A DNA stretch of 64,000 bases from contig JALHQH010000011.1 of NCBI GenBank assembly GCA_022842065.1, forward strand, positions 186,001 to 250,000, in the 5' to 3' direction. The stretch comes from Caldilineaceae bacterium. GTDB taxonomy: Bacteria > Chloroflexota > Anaerolineae > Caldilineales > Caldilineaceae. The stretch's first letter is position 1. Every line of letters starts with the position of its first letter. The translations under genes and the position numbers were made by a program. The notes under the pieces were generated by a model. It was not told where the DNA came from. It saw only the letters and a program-made list of their open reading frames with translations, and made no database searches. Positions 16,676-24,615 of the stretch are shown here, piece after piece.

Positions 16676-17602
16676 ATGAGGAAAAACCTTCGCACGCTCG
16701 TACTGCTCTGTCTGCCGTTACTCCTGGTAATGGGCAAGGATGCACATGCCGTACCGGCTGCGGTTGCCATGCCGAGTTCCGCAGCGACAGGTGAGCGTAC
16801 CATTCAACAGCGACCCCCGATTGGTGAATTTGTCGCTTTTTGTCCTTTCAGTCATCGGCGGCCTGACGATCCGATTGTGATGCCCGGCCACGCTGGTCAT
16901 TCGCATAGCCACGATTTCATGGGTAACCTGGTCACCGACGCCGACACTACGGTTGCCGATCTACTCGCCGGTGAGACCAATTGCGATCCGACTGGTGACC
17001 GCTCCTCCTACTGGGTGCCCACCCTGTACGATGCGACCGGCACGATTGTGCCGATTGAACATGCTACCTTCTACTATCTCGTCCATGTCGATGACCCAAC
17101 CACTGTGCAGCCTTATCCGCTGGGCTTGAAGGTGATTGCCGGTGATGCGCGCGCCACAGTTGCGCCCAATCCTTCCCATTTTAAGTGGAGTTGTCTGGGG
17201 GCCGCCGAATCAAGTACCAGTGAGATTGTCACCTGTCCGGCTAACTCGAAATTGGAATTGTTGATGAATTTTCCTGACTGTTGGAATGGTCTGGATTTGG
17301 ATAGCGCCGATCATAAAAGCCACATGGCCTACAGCGCGGCTGGGGCTTGTCCGGCCAGCCATCCGGTGGTGGTACCGGCGTTGCAGTTCAAGTTGCGCTA
17401 TGCAACCAACGGTGGGGCGGGTATGACCTTGGCTTCAGGGCCGGGCTACACCATGCACGCCGATTTCTTTAATGCCTGGGAAACCGCGGCAATGACCAAT
17501 CGCTTGCGCTGTCTGCACGAATTAGTCAAGTGTGGGCCGGCAGGGTACCCTGAGGAACCGGGCCGACCGTCATCGGTTTATCTGCCGTGGATTGGAAATT
17601 AG
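16676..17602 (+). CDS. Exported DUF1996-family protein
   Basis: A 308-residue protein with a signal peptide (MRKNLRTLVLLCLPLLLVMG, cleavage probably after AHA). The DUF1996 hallmark is clear: FCPFSHRRPDDPIVMPG, then HAGHSHSHDFMGN, YWVPTLYD and NFPDCWNGLDLDSADHKSHM. The start at 16676 is set by GGAGG just upstream. The function of the family is unknown; its His-rich conserved core suggests metal or polysaccharide binding. The C-terminus ends SSVYLPWIGN, a short LP-containing tail also seen on two other exported proteins of this window. It is convergent with the SDR gene, 6 bp apart. Confidence 0.85.
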   Translation: MRKNLRTLVLLCLPLLLVMGKDAHAVPAAVAMPSSAATGERTIQQRPPIGEFVAFCPFSHRRPDDPIVMPGHAGHSHSHDFMGNLVTDADTTVADLLAGETNCDPTGDRSSYWVPTLYDATGTIVPIEHATFYYLVHVDDPTTVQPYPLGLKVIAGDARATVAPNPSHFKWSCLGAAESSTSEIVTCPANSKLELLMNFPDCWNGLDLDSADHKSHMAYSAAGACPASHPVVVPALQFKLRYATNGGAGMTLASGPGYTMHADFFNAWETAAMTNRLRCLHELVKCGPAGYPEEPGRPSSVYLPWIGN

Positions 17603-17608
17603 ACATTA

Positions 17609-18376
17609 TTATTTACCACCATCAATTGACAAAACTTGGCCAGTGACCCAGCTTGCGTAATCAGAGGCGAAAAAGAGGACGCCGTGCGCAATATCCTCTG
17701 CCGTCCCCAGTTGCCGCAGCGCAATCCGGTCGAGTAGGGCCTGTTGCCCCTCTGTGCCATAGGCTTGCCACTGGGCTTCGCTGTTGGGGTTGGAACGGAC
17801 AAAGCCCGGCGCAATGTTATTTACTGTGATTCCCCACGGCCCCAACTCATGGGCCAGCTGGCGCGTCAACCCGATCTGGGCCGCTTTGGCGGAAGCATAG
17901 GCTTGAATGCCCGTTAAGCTAATCCCCAGGCCAGCACCGCTGGAGATGTTGATGATGCGCCCACTGCGTGCTGCCTTCATCCCTGGCGCAACCGCCTGGC
18001 TACAGTAAAATGTGCCCGTGACATTGACATCAAAGATCGCCTGCCACTCGCGTGGTGTAATCTCCTCCAGCGGCCGCCCAACCTGTCCCAAGACCCCACC
18101 GGCATCGTTGACCAAAATATCGGCCTGCCCAGTGGCTGCGGTTGCTTCCGCCACCCAAGCTTGAACGGCAGCCGGATCAGTCACATCAACCTGGCGGACA
18201 ATACAAGTCCCGCCGGCGCTTTGGCAAAGGGCCGCTGTCTCGGCCATTTCGTCGGCCAGAATGTCGCTGGCCCAAACGTGGGCACCTCGTGTGGCAAAGG
18301 CCAAGGCAATGGCGCGCCCAAAGCCATGTGCTGCCCCAGTGACCAACACAGTTTTGCCGGCAAAGTGAATGTTCAT
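17609..18376 (-). CDS. Short-chain dehydrogenase/reductase
   Basis: A 255-residue classical SDR. The cofactor motif is TGAAHGFG (residues 13-20), and the catalytic set is Ser 145/146, Tyr 160 and Lys 164 (YASAK). The usual NNAG is VNDAG. The C-terminal GQVLSIDGG is typical. It should oxidise or reduce a hydroxyl or keto group using NAD(P). The gene is monocistronic with no obvious pathway partner nearby, although the adjacent acyl carrier gene is on the same strand. A FabG-like role cannot be excluded. Confidence 0.88.
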   Translation of the reverse strand: MNIHFAGKTVLVTGAAHGFGRAIALAFATRGAHVWASDILADEMAETAALCQSAGGTCIVRQVDVTDPAAVQAWVAEATAATGQADILVNDAGGVLGQVGRPLEEITPREWQAIFDVNVTGTFYCSQAVAPGMKAARSGRIINISSGAGLGISLTGIQAYASAKAAQIGLTRQLAHELGPWGITVNNIAPGFVRSNPNSEAQWQAYGTEGQQALLDRIALRQLGTAEDIAHGVLFFASDYASWVTGQVLSIDGGK

Positions 18377-18510
18377 GTTGTTAACTCCCCCTCGTTTATT
18401 AATGTTGGACTTACACCCGGTCCTCTGGCTGCGCGCCCAATAGGCCGCCGCTCAGCAGCCGGGCTGTGTGTAAGTCCTAACTGGTGGTTTTATCAGCAGT
18501 GGTATGTAAT

Positions 18511-18549
18511 AAAAAAGATGAGCCATCCACAGTGTAGATGGCTCATCTT
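18511..18549 (-). terminator. Rho-independent terminator downstream of acpP
   Basis: On the minus strand the 13-bp stem (18549-18537 with 18527-18515, loop of 9) is followed by six U residues (complement of 18511-18516). This is a textbook intrinsic terminator for the acyl carrier protein transcript. Confidence 0.85.
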
Positions 18550-18610
18550 GCAATTGTACGGTTCAGGTCACACGGGTAGCTTACTTAGTTCTACTGTGCT
18601 TGAAAGGAGA

Positions 18611-18645
18611 AACGGCGTTTTACCGTTGTACAAAACGCCGTTTTT
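18611..18645 (+). terminator. Hairpin with U-run, 40 bp from acpP end
   Basis: Arms 18611-18621 and 18632-18642 (aacggcgtttt and complement) are perfect. On the plus strand the stem runs into ttttt; on the minus strand it precedes the stronger terminator at 18511-18549. It may act as a bidirectional pause or terminator. Confidence 0.6.
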
Positions 18646-18684
18646 CCTTCAGCGCCAAGTCTCGTGCGTAGTCACAAAAAAAAA

Positions 18685-18912
18685 TTAGTTGTCGAGGAAT
18701 TTGACCGCATCGCCGACCGTGACGATTTTCTGGGCTTCGTCGTCACTAATCTCGCCGCCGAACTCCTCTTCAAATTGCATAATTAACTCGACCAGGTCGA
18801 GACTATCAGCTTCCAGATCGTCACGGAAGTTGGCGCCCATCGTTACTTCTTCCGGATCAACCCCTAGTTGATCCACGATGATATCGCGCACGCGTTCGAA
18901 TGTTGTTGCCAT
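18685..18912 (-). CDS. acpP: Acyl carrier protein
   Basis: A 75-residue acidic protein with the phosphopantetheine site DSLDLVE (Ser 37) and the usual four-helix pattern ([36 protein letters not shown]). It carries growing acyl chains in fatty acid synthesis. A strong AGGAG site lies upstream. It stands alone, without fab genes, but a PlsC-type acyltransferase lies divergently beyond a 0.94-kb non-coding region, so lipid synthesis genes flank that region on both sides. Confidence 0.95.
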   Translation of the reverse strand: MATTFERVRDIIVDQLGVDPEEVTMGANFRDDLEADSLDLVELIMQFEEEFGGEISDDEAQKIVTVGDAVKFLDN

Positions 18913-19244
18913 GAATATACCTCTCCTCTTTTGAACTTGTAGATAGTAAGCTGCGGGTGTTTGGAAAACGATAGTGCTAACTTCCGCTATTACAGAAAAC
19001 GATTATCGCTTTTAAACAGAGCGCATATAGTAAGCATGCAAAATAATAGCAATTTTACGTTCGGCCATTTTAGCCAGCGATGATAAACCTGTCAAACAAT
19101 GCACAGTACAAATCAGTGTTCTCTCTTTGCTGTTAGCTGAGAACACTGTGAGACCCCAATAGTTGCGCCGCAAGCAGCCAGCAATTTTGGGCCTGTTTGT
19201 GACAAATGTAACTAACGTGTAACTCTTTTCACTATACTGCTCGC

Positions 19245-19362
19245 ATAGTTGTGTAGTTTGAGGGGAGCTTATTACACAACTATAGATACCAGCACCTCTT
19301 TTTGGTTCCTCCTTTGTATGCGCCCACCGTTACTTATGTGGCGGTGGGCAACCTCTTTTTTT
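19245..19362 (+). ncRNA. Candidate small RNA 1 (acpP-plsC spacer)
   Basis: A -10-like TATACT (19233-19238) is followed by a predicted start near 19245. The first stem is 11 bp and perfect (19245-19255 with 19273-19283). An unpaired pyrimidine-rich linker contains ggttcctcctttg. Then comes an 8-bp GC stem (19322-19329 with 19342-19349) and a run of seven T residues. The CCTCC is complementary to Shine-Dalgarno sites. No matching -35 is seen. It is a structure-based prediction of about 118 nt; no known RNA family was recognised. Confidence 0.5.
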
Positions 19363-19636
19363 ACAATTCACGTTGACTCTACTACAAAAAGGTGATTTTA
19401 GCTATCATGGCGATCGCAGTTTTCACTTGCTCAAAACAGCTCTATTGTTATGTGCGCCTAACCTGTGTGGTGAGCGCTGCGGATGACGTGGCAAAGTGAC
19501 CCTTACCAAGCGCATTACGCTGCAACCGTGGCCATCCTTACACCGACTTTTGTTGCACGCCGATCCTCCACATCTGTCTGAGGGGGTACACTATCCGGCT
19601 GATGTGCAAGGCCGCATGCCATGTTATACTAGCACT

Positions 19637-19730
19637 TGAGTAGAAATGGTGCATCTACTCGTCTCCTTTTGGGTTTCCTTTCTCCTTGCAAAGGCGCTGG
19701 CTTTTAAAGTCGGCGCCTTTGCGTTTCTAC
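19637..19730 (+). ncRNA. Candidate small RNA 2, same layout as RNA 1
   Basis: An extended -10 (TGTTATACT, 19622-19630) precedes a short stem (gagtaga/tctactc, 19638-19644 with 19654-19660). A pyrimidine-rich linker follows (ctccttttgggtttccttt, then ctcc), then a strong 10-bp stem (19688-19697 with 19713-19722), extendable through wobble pairs, and a weak U-rich tail (gtttcta). Order and linker wording match candidate 1, which suggests duplication, although overall identity is low. Confidence 0.45.
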
Positions 19731-19849
19731 CACCCATGACACTACGCCCCATGCTTTGTATAGGCTCCCACTGCGTTATCTGTAATTAGCTTGTATATGA
19801 TAAGATTTAGACACTAACCATTTTCTGCTGAAAGGATCGAACCACTGCC

Positions 19850-20662
19850 ATGGCTGTTATGTTCCGACGCTGGGCGCGTGCTTTTTTGGTGATGGTGGGG
19901 CGACTGCTCTGTCATCTCCTCTTCCGGGTGACGATTGAAGGGCGCGAACACGCTCCCGTCCCGGTTCATGCGCCTGGGTTGCTTGTCATCTCAAATCACT
20001 TTAGCTGGTTTGATGCTCCGATTATCAGCATGTTGCTGCCCTATCCGCCCGCTTACCTGATTGCGGCCGAGGCGATGGACAAGGGGGGGCTGCGTACCTT
20101 TTTCACGATCTTTGAGAGCATTCCCATCTGGCGCGGTCAAGTTGACCGCCAGGCGTTAACTACTGCGGTGCGTCGTTTAAAAGAGGGGGGCATCGTCGGG
20201 ATTTTTCCCGAAGGGGGGATCAACCCGGCATTGGTTGACCTGGTGGCCACCGGTCAACAGATCGCGACAATGCAGGGCAATATGTCACGCACGAGTGGTA
20301 CCTTAATTAGCGCCAAGCCGGGCGTTGCGCTCTTGGCGACGATGAGCGGGGCCCAGATCTTGCCGGTAGCCTTGATCGGCAGTGAAACGCTGCTCGAAAA
20401 TCTCCGCCACTGGCGCCGTCCCCTCGTAACCCTGCGGATTGGCCCCCCCTTTGGCCCATTGACGATTGCCAGCGATGCCAAGGGCGCGGCCCGTCGGCAA
20501 CAGTTAGATGAGCTTTCGCATGAAATGATGCGCCAGGTTGCGGCCCTCTTCCCACCGCATAAACGCGGCTATTATGCGGAAGTTTCCGCGGCAACACTGC
20601 CCGCTTCGGCTGTCACTGCGCCAGTGCTGACCACCGATGGCGGCAGCGGCGTCAAAATGTGA
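19850..20662 (+). CDS. plsC: 1-acyl-glycerol-3-phosphate acyltransferase-like (PlsC family)
   Basis: A 270-residue membrane-associated acyltransferase. The catalytic NHxxxxD motif is SNHFSWFDAP (N49, H50, D55) and the FPEG motif is IFPEGGINP. An N-terminal hydrophobic segment precedes them. It would transfer an acyl chain to lysophosphatidate or a related acceptor in phospholipid synthesis. The last 91 bp overlap, in antisense, the 3' end of the DUF429 gene. The C-terminal tail after about residue 240 is probably outside the conserved domain. Confidence 0.88.
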   Translation: MAVMFRRWARAFLVMVGRLLCHLLFRVTIEGREHAPVPVHAPGLLVISNHFSWFDAPIISMLLPYPPAYLIAAEAMDKGGLRTFFTIFESIPIWRGQVDRQALTTAVRRLKEGGIVGIFPEGGINPALVDLVATGQQIATMQGNMSRTSGTLISAKPGVALLATMSGAQILPVALIGSETLLENLRHWRRPLVTLRIGPPFGPLTIASDAKGAARRQQLDELSHEMMRQVAALFPPHKRGYYAEVSAATLPASAVTAPVLTTDGGSGVKM

Positions 20663-21378
20663 CCTTGGGCGATGTTGCCGTAAACCCGCCCTTTGCTTGG
20701 CCCATGCCACCAGAGATAGGCGGCGACATAGGCGCAGGTAATCGCATCGAGCGTATCTTCGTAGGCTTTTAAGCGGTGCCCGGTTAAGCCGGTAAGCTCA
20801 GTTTGCAGCAGCGCATCGGGAAGATACAAGGGCGGTTCGGCAAATTTTAGCCCTTGGAGTGCGCGCTGATAGGCGCTAAAGGCCATCAGGCGGTCGGCAA
20901 GGGTGCGCTTGGGTTTTGCTTTGTATTTGAGGGTTTTGGTCAGTCCAAAAAGCGCCACATGGGCTGGGTGGGGAAAGACTTCGCAGATGTAACGTCCTGC
21001 GCTTTGGTGTGGCAGTGGCGCGACTTCCTGGAAACCATAGGTGGCTTGCAGTTGCGCGACCAGCGTTTCCCCACGCACGGCACCATCAACCCCCAGCAAC
21101 TTACGGTTGCCCGGCAGTGCGCCGGCCTCATATTGCCGCCATTCAGCGCTTAATAACTTGTCACAAGGGCGTGAGCCGGTCAGATTGGGTACGCGCAACG
21201 GCGCATCAACCGCAACCACTGCGCTTTGGCCCGCCGTCAACTGCGCACTGATAAAGGCGATAATGGCGTCATTATCGGTCAGGGTACCGGTTGCTGCAAT
21301 CAGTTGCCCGTCTTTTATTACCGCCCCACCCGTCGGGTTTCGCATCCCCCAAGCGAGATCGATTCCAATAAAGATCAT
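20572..21378 (-). CDS. DUF429-family protein (RNase H-like fold)
   Basis: A 268-residue protein with the DUF429 pattern: FIGIDLAWG at the N-terminus, [12 protein letters not shown], a Cys/Arg-rich ETLVAQL region, a [10 protein letters not shown] motif, and [14 protein letters not shown] near the C-terminus. The acidic residues in these motifs fit an RNase H-like fold, but no activity has been established for the family. Its 3' end overlaps the acyltransferase gene by 91 bp on the opposite strand, so the Ala/Val-rich C-terminus may be a late extension. It is divergent from the carbonic anhydrase gene. Confidence 0.8.
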   Translation of the reverse strand: MIFIGIDLAWGMRNPTGGAVIKDGQLIAATGTLTDNDAIIAFISAQLTAGQSAVVAVDAPLRVPNLTGSRPCDKLLSAEWRQYEAGALPGNRKLLGVDGAVRGETLVAQLQATYGFQEVAPLPHQSAGRYICEVFPHPAHVALFGLTKTLKYKAKPKRTLADRLMAFSAYQRALQGLKFAEPPLYLPDALLQTELTGLTGHRLKAYEDTLDAITCAYVAAYLWWHGPSKGRVYGNIAQGHILTPLPPSVVSTGAVTAEAGSVAAETSA

Positions 21379-21408
21379 CGTTTTACATTTGTACCAAAGG
21401 AGAGAACC

Positions 21409-21990
21409 ATGAGTACCGTGTTAAATGAAGTGTTAAGTGCCAATGCCAATTATGCCGCAAGCTTTGGTGATAAGGCCAATTTGCCTATGCCCCCTGGGCG
21501 CCGTTTTGCGATCCTCACCTGTATGGATGCCCGTCTCGATCCGGCCAAGTATGCCGGCCTGGCCGAAGGCGACGCCCATGTGATCCGCAACGCCGGTGGT
21601 CGCGCCAGCGACGACGCGATCCGCTCGCTGGTGATTTCCTACAAGTTGCTGGGCACGCAGGAGTGGTTTGTTGTCCACCACACCGACTGTGGCATGGAGA
21701 CCTTCACCGACGAGATCATGCGCGACCTGCTCGCCAGCAGCCTTAAAACCGCCTCGGTTGATGCCACCGGTTGGCATGACAGCGGCGAAGGCCCCGGCTC
21801 CACCGAAGGGCACTTCATCGACTGGTTGACAATCAAGGAGCAGCAGGCGAGCGTACTCTCTGACGTGCAGCGGATTCGCAACCACCCGTTGGTGCCGAAG
21901 AACATCCCGATCTACGGTTATGTCTACGATGTAAAGTCGGGGAAGCTGGTTGAAGTGCCGGCCGCGACCGCGGCGGGGAAGGCTGGGTAA
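21409..21990 (+). CDS. Beta-class carbonic anhydrase
   Basis: A 193-residue zinc enzyme that interconverts CO2 and bicarbonate. Zinc ligands are Cys 38, His 91 and Cys 94 (CMDARLD, HHTDCGM); the Asp 40-Arg 42 dyad is present. The start at 21409 follows AAAGGAGAG and gives the family N-terminus MSTVLNEVL; a long upstream extension in the same frame is only antisense of the DUF429 gene. The short form without a strong N-terminal helix resembles the type III beta enzymes. Confidence 0.93.
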   Translation: MSTVLNEVLSANANYAASFGDKANLPMPPGRRFAILTCMDARLDPAKYAGLAEGDAHVIRNAGGRASDDAIRSLVISYKLLGTQEWFVVHHTDCGMETFTDEIMRDLLASSLKTASVDATGWHDSGEGPGSTEGHFIDWLTIKEQQASVLSDVQRIRNHPLVPKNIPIYGYVYDVKSGKLVEVPAATAAGKAG

Positions 21991-22084
21991 GTGGGTAGGC
22001 GTGCTGGGAACGATTCAAAAATAGTTTGTTGTGATTGTCTGCGAATCGTCTCCGACACGCCACCGCCTGATGAAAGACGTTGCT

Positions 22085-22528
22085 TTAGACTGCGGCTGCC
22101 AGTGCATCCGCCAAAATGGGTAAGCTCTTGATGGGTACTTCGAGTTTGACACTCCCGGTTTCTAACATAAGCGGTGTCCCCCATTTCAACAGGCTTTTCA
22201 TTAACTGCTGTACCGAGAGCCCATAGGCGATCTCAACATGGGTCGCTTCTGCCAGCAAGGCACGATCTAGCGCGGTCAACTGTGTGACATGCTGGGGGGC
22301 AAGGCGTCCAGCACGATAGAGTTCACCTAAGGTGACCCGCATGCCCCAACTTTGCATGGCGATCGATTGGTGATGAATCTGTTCTTGCCCATCCATTTCT
22401 GCCCATTCACCAGCTAGTTCCGCCGCATCGCCGACCAAAACGGCATAATTACGGAGGAACATGTCGATCCAGTCGGGGGTATATTTTTCTAAATTTAGTG
22501 TTTCTGTTGCAACCATTGTGGGTCTCAT
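22085..22528 (-). CDS. Unknown protein, second gene of an ATGA-coupled pair
   Basis: A 147-residue, probably cytoplasmic, mostly helical protein (WAEMDGQEQIHHQSIAMQSW, TQLTALDRALLAEA). No domain was recognised. It overlaps the upstream gene by 4 bp (ATGA), so the two are translationally coupled and likely work together, as in toxin-antitoxin or other two-protein modules. It is more AT-rich than the flanking metabolic genes. Start taken at 22528; an ATG four codons in is also possible. Confidence 0.6.
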   Translation of the reverse strand: MRPTMVATETLNLEKYTPDWIDMFLRNYAVLVGDAAELAGEWAEMDGQEQIHHQSIAMQSWGMRVTLGELYRAGRLAPQHVTQLTALDRALLAEATHVEIAYGLSVQQLMKSLLKWGTPLMLETGSVKLEVPIKSLPILADALAAAV

Positions 22529-23025
22529 TTGTGTTGAACCAAGCCGGTATAACCCTCTGTAAACACTGTAGCTGCTGCACTTGCTTGATAGCCTGTTGTC
22601 AACGTTCCATATTGCGGGCTATATGCAACAAAAATATAGGGTTCCGGTTTAGGGACATTTTGGACATGGGAAGGGGCCATAAAACCAATAAATGGCTGAT
22701 TGGCGTAACGGTATGTCCATATCTTAACATCAATGTGCGAAATTGCTATATGTAAATCCGCTATATATTGTACAGTTGTCGTTTCGGTTAACCATTGTTG
22801 ATCCTCATGGACACGTTTCAAAAGATGAATATCTGCTGATGAGAGTTTCGGCGGTAGTAATTTGCCTAGCTGCAGCATCAATCGCCGTAAACTATTGGGG
22901 ACACGAGCTTGATAAGTTGCAAATGGCGCTTTCGCCACATGTGCAATGATTGTCGATAATTCTGCTTCAGAAGCCGGCTGACCAGTCTCAACTAAATCAA
23001 GAATCAACTCGTTAACGTGTACCAT
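22525..23025 (-). CDS. Unknown protein, first gene of an ATGA-coupled pair
   Basis: A 166-residue protein starting at the ATG at 23025 (MVHVNELILDLVETGQ). The N-terminal half is helical; the C-terminal half is beta-rich (VKIWTYRYANQPFIGFMAP, YIFVAYSPQYGTLTTGYQ). No family recognised. No signal peptide. It is AT-rich and lies at the edge of the accessory region; the gene downstream overlaps it by 4 bp. Function cannot be assigned. Confidence 0.55.
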   Translation of the reverse strand: MVHVNELILDLVETGQPASEAELSTIIAHVAKAPFATYQARVPNSLRRLMLQLGKLLPPKLSSADIHLLKRVHEDQQWLTETTTVQYIADLHIAISHIDVKIWTYRYANQPFIGFMAPSHVQNVPKPEPYIFVAYSPQYGTLTTGYQASAAATVFTEGYTGLVQHK

Positions 23026-23353
23026 AGACAATAGTTTACCATAGATCGCACAAGATGTCAGGATTTTTGCTATAGCACGGAAGAACGATCAAACCAGACC
23101 AAAAGAATTTCGACTCAACCGGATCTCATGTGGTCACACAGGACGCCACCCAAAGGGTCCCCGGTCCAGCCTGTATTGCGACGCCCAGCATCGTAATGTT
23201 AGATCCAGATACATCCAAACACTTGTTGTATGTTGAGCAATAAGTCGTGTGCCACCAGCTGAAGTTACTCTCAAATGGGAGCCCTCAGGGCCAAAGATAG
23301 AGTACTTCTATTCGACATAAAACATACCCCAGATTCCCAAAACCTAGCATGAC
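23026..23353. other. Gap without a gene
   Basis: About 330 bp with no convincing frame, repeat or regulatory signal. It follows the remnant at 23354-23707 in the direction of its transcription. Confidence 0.6.
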
Positions 23354-23707
23354 TTAGGGAAATGGGAGGACATAGCTTTCATCTAGGACAGTTGATGATT
23401 CCTTAGCACAGCTTTGTGTACAAAAGCTGACACTGCGCGGTATTATTACTGCTCCGTTCTTTCGGACTTCAAACTTATAGTCATAGCAACAACCACCTTG
23501 CTTGTCTATGACTTTACACCTAATAGATAACACAATCAAACCTGGCACAATCGTGTACTGCGCATCAGGGGATGCGCAGTACACGATTGTGCCAGGTTTC
23601 TCTGCTTTCTCTATAAGTATGTTATCCCCATGATACAAGAATTCAGTAATGTCTCTGAATTGGGGTGCATCACCAAAACTTTGGGTTAACACTTGAACAG
23701 AATTCAC
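23354..23707 (-). CDS. Unknown 117-residue frame, probably the 3' part of a broken gene
   Basis: The frame begins with GTG at 23707 and has no clear ribosome site. It is in the same frame as the SH3-like coding segment upstream, separated only by a TAG stop at 23720-23722, so it may be the C-terminal part of that protein after a stop mutation. It is Cys-rich (KQGGCCYDYKFEV, SFCTQSCAK) with beta-like strands. Residues around EKPGTIVYCASPDAQY are encoded by a 62-bp palindrome (23538-23599). No domain recognised. Confidence 0.4.
   Translation of the reverse strand: MNSVQVLTQSFGDAPQFRDITEFLYHGDNILIEKAEKPGTIVYCASPDAQYTIVPGLIVLSIRCKVIDKQGGCCYDYKFEVRKNGAVIIPRSVSFCTQSCAKESSTVLDESYVLPFP
23538..23599. 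repeat. 62-bp palindromic insert inside a coding frame
   Basis: Arms 23538-23566 and 23571-23599 (29 bp each) are exact reverse complements around aggg. The palindrome lies within the 23354-23707 frame without breaking it. It is like other perfect palindromes of the window, which are otherwise intergenic. Confidence 0.85.
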
Positions 23708-23719
23708 CTCGCAAACAAG

Positions 23720-24366
23720 CTAATCATCTACTCCGCTCGAAAAAAGTTGATAGCTTGCTGGTATGGGTGTATATGTAGGTGTTGGTGGTACAGGTGTAAA
23801 AGTCTCTGTGGGTACTGGCGTATTCGTCGGAATCGGCGTATTGGTTGGCGTCGGTGTACAGGGTGGTATATATTGGGGATCATCAACTGATAAAATTGTA
23901 CCTTCACTGGTGACACTGACGTTACCATTCCAAATCCAGCCCTCCATATGTTGACCACTAGCATCAATATAGTCAATACGCCACCATTCAGGATTTGTAC
24001 TTTTACCTGTAATCGCGAATGTGTCACCAGGGTTTGCGGCCTCCAATCTTAGTATAACATATACTGGCGGATAGACTGGCGTACTCCCTGCTCCTTTTCC
24101 TACAGCTACCAAATAGTCATGCCAAGCTTTAGCAAATATTTCATTTTCCTTATACTCCTTAAACGTAACGGCCATCAAACTTGCGGTTTTTCCCTCTTTT
24201 TGAGCTTGAAACAGAATGTTGTTCCAATTCTCAACTGCTCTATTGGAAAAAGAAATTTGTCCTACATCTAAATCCGCATCGTGAGCAACACGGCGGGCGG
24301 CACTTTCGTTTTCGTACAGATAAGCAATCTTTCACGAAGCTTCGTGAAAGATTGTCGTTCGGACAT
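23720..24366 (-). pseudogene. Frameshifted EAD-like plus SH3-like protein with TPTP linker
   Basis: Read from the ATG at 24366 the frame gives MSERQSFTKLRER. After a one-base shift near 24322-24335 it continues as AYLYENESAARRVAHDADLD, then VGQISFSNRAVENWNNIL, then ASLMAVTFKEYKENE. This pattern is that of the effector-associated domain (EAD1-like), a death-fold-like adaptor of bacterial conflict systems. An SH3-like segment follows (DTFAITGKSTNPEWWRIDY, MEGWIWNG), then a Thr/Pro linker (TPTPTNTPIPTNTP). The frame ends at TAG (23720). The frameshift and the in-frame stop suggest decay; sequencing error is an alternative. The EAD family number is from memory. Confidence 0.6.
24325..24354. repeat. 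30-bp perfect palindrome at the frameshift
   Basis: caatctttcacgaag is followed directly by its exact reverse complement. It encodes the segment RQSFTKLRERL at the start of the broken EAD-like gene, and the frameshift lies at its minus-strand 3' edge. Confidence 0.8.
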
Positions 24367-24615
24367 GGGGATATACTTTCATCATCGGGTTTATTGAGCA
24401 TGGCGTTTTCGACGTTCCAGATAACAACTGCTCTGGCCGCTCTCTATGATTAATCAATTATTGCATAAATTTTTCGATTATTCAAGACTCTTTTCGATCT
24501 CCTTACTTTCTACTTTGGTGCTCGCAATTTTGCCATCTACGTCATATTGCCCTCAATGCACTAAAAACCTATCGCCGATCTACTCGCTTCCTACACCAAA
24601 TCCACGTTAGCCTTC

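Larger units (their letters stand above)
18913..19849. other. 937-bp non-coding region with candidate small RNAs
   Basis: No gene is supported between acpP and the acyltransferase gene. It contains a hairpin at 19114-19148 (cagtgttctc and its complement around 15 nt) and two terminator-like structures, each preceded by a TATACT box, annotated separately as small-RNA candidates. This length of non-coding DNA is exceptional for the window. Confidence 0.75.
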
